Positions 58,967 to 64,000 of a stretch of DNA of 64,000 nt are shown here, piece after piece. Position numbers and translations under genes: made by a program. The stretch lies in assembly GCF_003634755.1 (NCBI RefSeq), contig NZ_RBXA01000002.1, forward strand, positions 372,001-436,000, in the 5' to 3' direction. The notes beneath the pieces are model-generated. The model did no database searches and was not told the DNA's origin. It was given only the letters and a program-made list of their open reading frames with translations. Origin of the DNA: Flavobacterium limicola (GTDB taxonomy: Bacteria > Bacteroidota > Bacteroidia > Flavobacteriales > Flavobacteriaceae). How positions within the stretch are numbered: the first letter of the stretch is position 1; each line of letters starts with the position of its first letter.

Positions 58967-61900
58967 ATGCTCGAAAAAATTATTGCTTTTAGCTTAAAAA
59001 ATAAACTGATTGTCTTACTCTTTACTTTGGGAGTTTTCGGATTTGGTTTGTTTTCTGTTTTCCAAATATCCATTGGAGCAGTTCCAGACGTTACGAACAA
59101 CCAAGTTCAGGTAATTACCACTTCTCGTAACCTTTCTACGCAAGATATCGAACAGTTTATCACCTATCCTGTTGAAATTGAAATGGCTAATTTGCCTGGT
59201 GTCAAAGAAATCCGTTCTATTTCAAAATTTGGTTTATCTGTTGTCACGATTGTTTTTGATGAAAATTTAGGAACCTATCTTCCAAGACAACTTATTGCGG
59301 AGAAAATAAAAACTGCCTCGGAGAAAATTCCACAAGGTTTTGGGACGCCGGAAATGGGTCCAATCACTACAGGCCTTGGAGAAATCTATCAATATACTTT
59401 AGAAGTTAAACCAGAATTTAAAAACAATTATTCCGTTACTGATTTACGAACCATACAGGATTGGGTGGTAAAACGTCAATTATCGGGAATAAAAGGTGTT
59501 GTAGAAATTAATACTTGGGGCGGTTTTTTAAAACAATACGAAATTGCCATCAATCCTTCACGGTTGAAAGCGATGAATATCACAACAGCTGATGTTTTTA
59601 CAGCACTGGAAAAAAACAATAGTATTGCCGGTGGCGCTTACATCGAAAAAGTGAACCAAAGTTATTTTATCAGAGGCGAAGGAAAAGTAAATTCGCTGGA
59701 AGATATTGGGAATATTGTTGTTGCAAATGCTAATGGATTGCCCGTTTATATCAAGAATCTAGCACAAGTTCGTTTTGGTCATGCCAACCGTTTTGGTGCA
59801 ATTACAGGTAATGGCGAAGGCGAAAAAGTCTTGGGACAAGTGATGATGCTTAAAGGCGGAAATTCTAAACAGGTAATTGATGATGTTAAGAATAGAGTTG
59901 CCGAAATCCAAAAAACATTACCTGATGGGGTTTATATTAATGGATTTTTGGAACGAAGCGAATTAGTAGGGAAAACAACTTTTACCGTTGCCGAAAACTT
60001 GATTTTAGGATGCTTAATTGTAATTTTTGTTGTCATTTTGTTATTAGGAAACTGGCGTTCCGGATTGGTCGTGGCGTCTGTGATTCCGTTGTGTTTATTG
60101 TTCGCTATTTCGTTTATGAATATTTTTGGTATTGATGCCAATTTAATGAGTCTTGGTGCTATTGATTTTGGAATTATCATCGATGGTGCTGTAATTATTG
60201 TTGAGTTTATTGCATTTCAAATAGCCAGTAAATCAACTCATTTAGTGAATCTCAATAAGGAAGAACGTCAGTTAGAAATTGATCAAATTACCTATAAAAG
60301 TGCTTCCAAAATGATGAATTCAGCTATTTTTGGCCAATTGATTATTCTGATTGTTTTTATTCCAATTCTCTCCTTATCTGGAATTGAAGGTAAAATGTTC
60401 AAACCGATGGCGATGACGTTTAGTTTTGCATTATTAGGTGCAATGATCTTTTGTTTCACCTATGTTCCGGTCGTTTCTTCTTTATTTTTAAAACCAAAAG
60501 AAGAAAATCCAAATTCAATGTCCAGTAAATTAATCCATAAACTGAATTCCTGGTATTTGCCTATTATTACTTGGGCGGTAAGCAATACTAAAAAAGTAAT
60601 GTATGGCGCATTAGGATTATTATTGCTGGCCATGGGATTATTTGCAACCATGGGAGGAGAATTTATTCCTACGCTTGACGAAGGTGATTTTGTGATTCAG
60701 CCGGTTTTAAAAACGGGAACATCTTTAACAAAAACAATAGCGATAACGACCAAAATAGAAAAAATAATCCTCAATAACTTCCCGGAAGTCACACAAGTTG
60801 TCAGCAGAATTGGAGCTGCCGAAGTGCCTACAGATCCAATGTCTATGGAAGAAAGTGATATTATTGTAAAATTGAAACCCAAATCAGAATGGACTTCGGC
60901 TTCCTCCAAAGATGAATTGGCAGATAAAATAAAAGCAGCATTGGAAAAACAAATTCCGAATATGGAAATCGAATTTACGCAACCGATAGAAATGCGCTTT
61001 AACGAATTAATTTCTGGAACCCGATCAGATGTGGCAGTTAAAGTTTTTGGTGAAGACTTAAATATTTTGGCACAGAAAGCGCATGAAATCAAAAATGCTA
61101 TTGCAAAAGTAGAAGGCGCATCGGATATTATTATCGAAAAAACAGAAGGTTTGCCACAAATGTCAGTCGTTTATGATCGTTCGAAAATTGCTCGTTACGG
61201 TTTAAATATTGCCGATTTGAACGAAATGATTGCGCTGGGCTTTGCCGGAAAAACCGTTGGAAATGTTTTTGAAGGAGAAAAGCGTTTTGATATGGTAATC
61301 CGTTTGGATCAAGCAAACCGCCATGATATTGAAGATTTGCGTAATTTATATGTTCCAACGCCAAACGGAGAACAAATTCCGTTGAGTGAATTGGCTTCTA
61401 TCGAATATACCGAAGGGCCCGCAAAAATTTCTCGAGACAATACTAATAGAAGAATTGTAGTGGGAATCAACGTTCGAAATCGTGATTTGCAAAGTGTAGT
61501 GACCGATATTCAGAAAATTGTGGACAATCAAATTAAATTACCAGCCGGTTATTACGTGAAATATGGCGGACAATTTGAAAATTTACAAAGCGCCAAAGCC
61601 CGATTGATGATTGCAGTTCCTATCGCATTATTTTTGATTTTTATCCTTTTGTATTTTGCTTTTGGCTCCGTAAAAGAAGCGTTAATGGTTTATTCAGCGA
61701 TTCCTTTATCAGCAGTTGGTGGAGTTCTATTTTTGTGGATGCGTGATTTGCCGTTCAGTATTTCGGCAGGTGTTGGTTTCATAGCGCTTTTCGGAATTGC
61801 AGTATTAAACGGAATTGTCCTAATCGAACATTTTAAAGAACTCAAACACCAAGGCATGAAAGACATCGATGCATTAATTTTAAAAGGAACTACCGATAGA

Positions 61901-63301
61901 TTACGTCCGGTTTTATTAACCGCTTCGGCTGCCGCATTAGGATTTTTACCTATGGCAATTTCATCTTCGGCTGGAGCCGAAGTGCAACGACCATTAGCAA
62001 CGGTAGTCATTGGCGGATTGTTTACGGCAACTATTTTGACGATGATTGTGCTGCCTATTTTATATAAGGTTTTTGATAGTCAAACCTTCAAAAAAGCGAA
62101 GTTTAAGAAGCATCAAAGTGCTACTTATATCATTTTGTTATTGTTGAGTTCTTCGTGGGCTTTTTCCCAAAATACTAATCCGGAATTGGATAGTTTATTG
62201 TCGAAAGCAATTCAAAATAATAAAGGAATTAAAGCGGCTCAATTGCAAGTGGATAAAACAAAAGCCAATATCAAAACGGCAAATACTTTTGATAAAACTA
62301 ATATTTATTACAGTTACGATCAAAATAATTTGGCACTGAATAACGAGCCTTTACGAGTATTTGGTGTACAGCAACGTTTTTCTTTTCCAACGGTTTACGG
62401 AGCGCAGAAAAAAGTATTTTCTTCTGAATATGAAAGGGAAAAAGCCAATTTTGATATTCAAAAAAACAAACTTTCTTTAGCTGTTTCTAAATCGTATCAG
62501 CATATCGTTTATTTGCAACATCAAGAAAAACTATATCAATATTTGGATAGTTTGTACCAAAATTTCTCCAAAGCAAGCGACAGACGTTTTGAATTAGGAG
62601 AAACTAATTATCTGGAAAAAATTACTGCTCAAGCTAAATTTAGACAAATAAGAACCAAGCTTTCGCAAATTGAGAATGACAAAAAAGCACAATACGAACT
62701 GTTGCAATCCTTGCTTCAAAACGATGAAATTATCGCAATAAAAAGCAATTCAATTACACCTTTAAATACTTTTACTGATGCAACAAGTAAATCATTTTAT
62801 ACTACTTATTTAGAAAGTGTTACTAAAAATTATAAAAGCCAGATAGAGTTACAAAAACAACATTGGCTACCGGATATTAACTTGGATTATTTTCAAGGAA
62901 GAAATAACGGTTTATCACAGTCGTTGTATGGTTTTCAAGTTGGTTTAGCAGTACCGATTTTATTCTCGGGACAAGTTGCTAAAAGTAAAGTTGCACAACT
63001 TGAATTACAAAGTTGGGAACAACAAAAGCAAAATGAGGAAGTAAAAATAGAGAAGTACATCAATCAAAAAAAGAACGAATTAGCCAAACATCAGGAAGCG
63101 ATAAACTATTACAATCTGTACGGAAAAAAATTATCGGATGAGATTATAAAAGTAGGGAACAACAGTTATAAACACGGTGAAATTGATTTTTTCCAATACA
63201 TCCAAAGTTTAGAAAATGCCACAACAATTCAAGTGGACTATTTAGATACTATTTTGCAATTCAACCAAACCCAATTAGATTTACAATACCTAAATTTTTA
63301 A
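58967..63301 (+). CDS. CzcA-type heavy-metal RND pump fused to a TolC-like outer-membrane factor
   Basis: A 1444-residue fusion. Residues 1 to about 1040 are an HME-RND pump with twelve membrane helices: porter start FSLKNKLIVLLFTLGVFGFG, IPQGFGTPEMGPITTGLGEIYQ, the TM4 signature DFGIIIDGAVIIVE, and the second porter half with IEMRFNELISGTRSDVAVKV. From about residue 1050 a signal-like segment (YIILLLLSSSWAFSQ) leads into an outer-membrane efflux (OEP/TolC) domain to the end. The DFG-x3-DGA motif is that of CzcA/CnrA pumps for divalent zinc, cobalt, nickel or cadmium, not copper-type CusA. The adaptor gene follows 10 bases later. Confidence 0.95.
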   Translation: MLEKIIAFSLKNKLIVLLFTLGVFGFGLFSVFQISIGAVPDVTNNQVQVITTSRNLSTQDIEQFITYPVEIEMANLPGVKEIRSISKFGLSVVTIVFDENLGTYLPRQLIAEKIKTASEKIPQGFGTPEMGPITTGLGEIYQYTLEVKPEFKNNYSVTDLRTIQDWVVKRQLSGIKGVVEINTWGGFLKQYEIAINPSRLKAMNITTADVFTALEKNNSIAGGAYIEKVNQSYFIRGEGKVNSLEDIGNIVVANANGLPVYIKNLAQVRFGHANRFGAITGNGEGEKVLGQVMMLKGGNSKQVIDDVKNRVAEIQKTLPDGVYINGFLERSELVGKTTFTVAENLILGCLIVIFVVILLLGNWRSGLVVASVIPLCLLFAISFMNIFGIDANLMSLGAIDFGIIIDGAVIIVEFIAFQIASKSTHLVNLNKEERQLEIDQITYKSASKMMNSAIFGQLIILIVFIPILSLSGIEGKMFKPMAMTFSFALLGAMIFCFTYVPVVSSLFLKPKEENPNSMSSKLIHKLNSWYLPIITWAVSNTKKVMYGALGLLLLAMGLFATMGGEFIPTLDEGDFVIQPVLKTGTSLTKTIAITTKIEKIILNNFPEVTQVVSRIGAAEVPTDPMSMEESDIIVKLKPKSEWTSASSKDELADKIKAALEKQIPNMEIEFTQPIEMRFNELISGTRSDVAVKVFGEDLNILAQKAHEIKNAIAKVEGASDIIIEKTEGLPQMSVVYDRSKIARYGLNIADLNEMIALGFAGKTVGNVFEGEKRFDMVIRLDQANRHDIEDLRNLYVPTPNGEQIPLSELASIEYTEGPAKISRDNTNRRIVVGINVRNRDLQSVVTDIQKIVDNQIKLPAGYYVKYGGQFENLQSAKARLMIAVPIALFLIFILLYFAFGSVKEALMVYSAIPLSAVGGVLFLWMRDLPFSISAGVGFIALFGIAVLNGIVLIEHFKELKHQGMKDIDALILKGTTDRLRPVLLTASAAALGFLPMAISSSAGAEVQRPLATVVIGGLFTATILTMIVLPILYKVFDSQTFKKAKFKKHQSATYIILLLLSSSWAFSQNTNPELDSLLSKAIQNNKGIKAAQLQVDKTKANIKTANTFDKTNIYYSYDQNNLALNNEPLRVFGVQQRFSFPTVYGAQKKVFSSEYEREKANFDIQKNKLSLAVSKSYQHIVYLQHQEKLYQYLDSLYQNFSKASDRRFELGETNYLEKITAQAKFRQIRTKLSQIENDKKAQYELLQSLLQNDEIIAIKSNSITPLNTFTDATSKSFYTTYLESVTKNYKSQIELQKQHWLPDINLDYFQGRNNGLSQSLYGFQVGLAVPILFSGQVAKSKVAQLELQSWEQQKQNEEVKIEKYINQKKNELAKHQEAINYYNLYGKKLSDEIIKVGNNSYKHGEIDFFQYIQSLENATTIQVDYLDTILQFNQTQLDLQYLNF

Positions 63302-63311
63302 AATACAACTA

Positions 63312-64000
63312 ATGAAAAAATCTCTCTATATAATAGCTTTATCTCTTGTTTTATTTTCTTGTAAAGAATCAAAAACAGAAGAGGTGGAACAAAAAGACAA
63401 TGGTTTGATAACTGTAACTTCTGCTCAATTCAAATCTTCAGGAATGGAGATTGCCACTCCAACAGAACAGGATTTTGATGTTACGGTAAAAGCATCTGGA
63501 AAAATTGACGTACCACCACAAAACAGAGCGAAGGTAAATACTTTTATGGGTGGTTATGTGAAATCCACAACGCTATTGGTTGGAAATAAAGTCACAAAAG
63601 GACAGGCTTTGTTAACGCTACAAAATACCGAATTTCTTGATATTCAAAAAGATTATATGGAAGTGGCTGAGCAACTAAATTTCTTGAAATCAGAATATGA
63701 CCGACAAAAAAAGTTGTATGATGAAAAAATAACTTCGCAAAAAAACTACTTAAAAGCCGAAAGCGACTACAGAAGAGCCAAAGCAATGCATCAAAGTTTA
63801 CGTGCCAAATTAGTGCTTTTGAACATTAATCCTAGAAATGTAGAGAAAGGAATTTTGACTTCAACAATCACTATTTTTTCTCCAATAACGGGTGATATCG
63901 TAATCATGAATGCCAATGTGGGAATGTATGTAGCACCTTCGGATGTGATTCTTGAAATTGTAGATACGGATCACTTGCATTTAGAGTTGGCCGTTTTTGA
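63312..64000 (+). CDS. RND efflux periplasmic adaptor (CzcB/CusB-like), cut by the window end
   Basis: ATG 63312 starts a frame open to the right edge (229 codons seen). A lipobox ends the signal peptide (IIALSLVLFSCKES), so the adaptor is lipid-anchored. The lipoyl/barrel-sandwich half (KASGKIDVPPQNRAKVNTF, LLVGNKVTKGQALLTLQN) leads into an alpha-hairpin (ICDYMEVAEQLNFLKSEYD-like coiled coil) and the return strand FSPITGDIVIMNANVGMYV. It completes the pump with the fused CzcA-TolC protein. The C-terminal metal-binding part, if any, is outside the window. Confidence 0.93.
   Translation, partial: MKKSLYIIALSLVLFSCKESKTEEVEQKDNGLITVTSAQFKSSGMEIATPTEQDFDVTVKASGKIDVPPQNRAKVNTFMGGYVKSTTLLVGNKVTKGQALLTLQNTEFLDIQKDYMEVAEQLNFLKSEYDRQKKLYDEKITSQKNYLKAESDYRRAKAMHQSLRAKLVLLNINPRNVEKGILTSTITIFSPITGDIVIMNANVGMYVAPSDVILEIVDTDHLHLELAVF

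Noticed and set aside
58967..62090. Copper-specific CusA assignment
   Set aside because: The TM4 motif is DFGIIIDGA, as in CzcA/CnrA divalent-metal pumps, rather than the copper-type sequence.
1..64000. CRISPR arrays, insertion sequences, prophage, tRNA genes
   Set aside because: No regularly spaced direct repeats, transposase or integrase motifs, or tRNA T-loop/acceptor patterns were seen outside coding sequence.

Overview
The window looks like a chromosomal segment of a Flavobacterium-type member of the Bacteroidota. The evidence is: low G+C; promoters of the TAnnTTTG (-7) type rather than TATAAT; hardly any Shine-Dalgarno sequences; a PorX response regulator (type IX secretion control); a bifunctional LpxC/FabZ; a CzcA-type RND pump fused to its outer-membrane factor; and many families typical of that phylum (DUF3667, DUF3570, DUF4266, YchJ, CAL67264). 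No tRNA, rRNA operon, insertion sequence, phage or CRISPR array was seen, so this is mostly core genome. The most accessory-like stretch is about 30.0-34.6 kb.

Layout. 0-7 kb: edge of a membrane protein, small unknown proteins, a VWA protein/AAA ATPase pair, a 2OG-Fe(II) oxygenase, and two membrane proteins on the minus strand. 7-12 kb: a CAP-domain lipoprotein and a polyphosphate operon (SixA-like phosphatase, ppk1, short ppx). 12-14.7 kb: dnaX with a gamma/tau frameshift at an A10 run, then rnpB. 14.9-21.7 kb: panE, an OmpA-type lipoprotein, a glycosyltransferase, a solitary HsdR-N nuclease, holA, ettA and small membrane proteins. 21.7-29.7 kb: mutS2 without an Smr domain, ung, an alanine-dehydrogenase-like enzyme, and porX-tsaE-GNAT. 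30-34.6 kb: unknown small genes and an esterase/GNAT block that was duplicated and partly decayed. 34.7-42.3 kb: lipid A cluster (HD protein, lpxD, lpxC-fabZ, lpxA, efp, second lpxD, NTF2-like) followed by sucD. 42.4-51.4 kb: an unknown protein with its own leader/terminator, a NhaC-family transporter behind an S-box-like RNA, fabG, a VWA-like membrane protein, a LysR/YeiH pair, a YoaK protein and a phospholipase C-like protein. 51.4-64 kb: an LTA-synthase-like sulfatase; the exported thioredoxin-ApbE-DUF4266-DUF3570 set; a two-component system; and a heavy-metal RND efflux operon cut by the window end.

The strongest candidates for a second look are: (1) a compact S-box-like RNA with a coupled 22-codon upstream ORF before the NhaC-family transporter, suggesting SAM-controlled methionine uptake; (2) the thioredoxin-ApbE-DUF4266-DUF3570 gene set, an uncharacterised envelope redox system whose small lipoprotein ends in a Gly/Cys tail; (3) a perfect CCTTAAG-N5-CTTAAGG site at the end of the histidine kinase gene, upstream of the RND pump promoter; (4) the dnaX slippery run; (5) two families of structured intergenic repeats, each with two copies whose hairpin arms differ in sequence but keep pairing.

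All family assignments come from reading motifs and recalling families; no database search was run.
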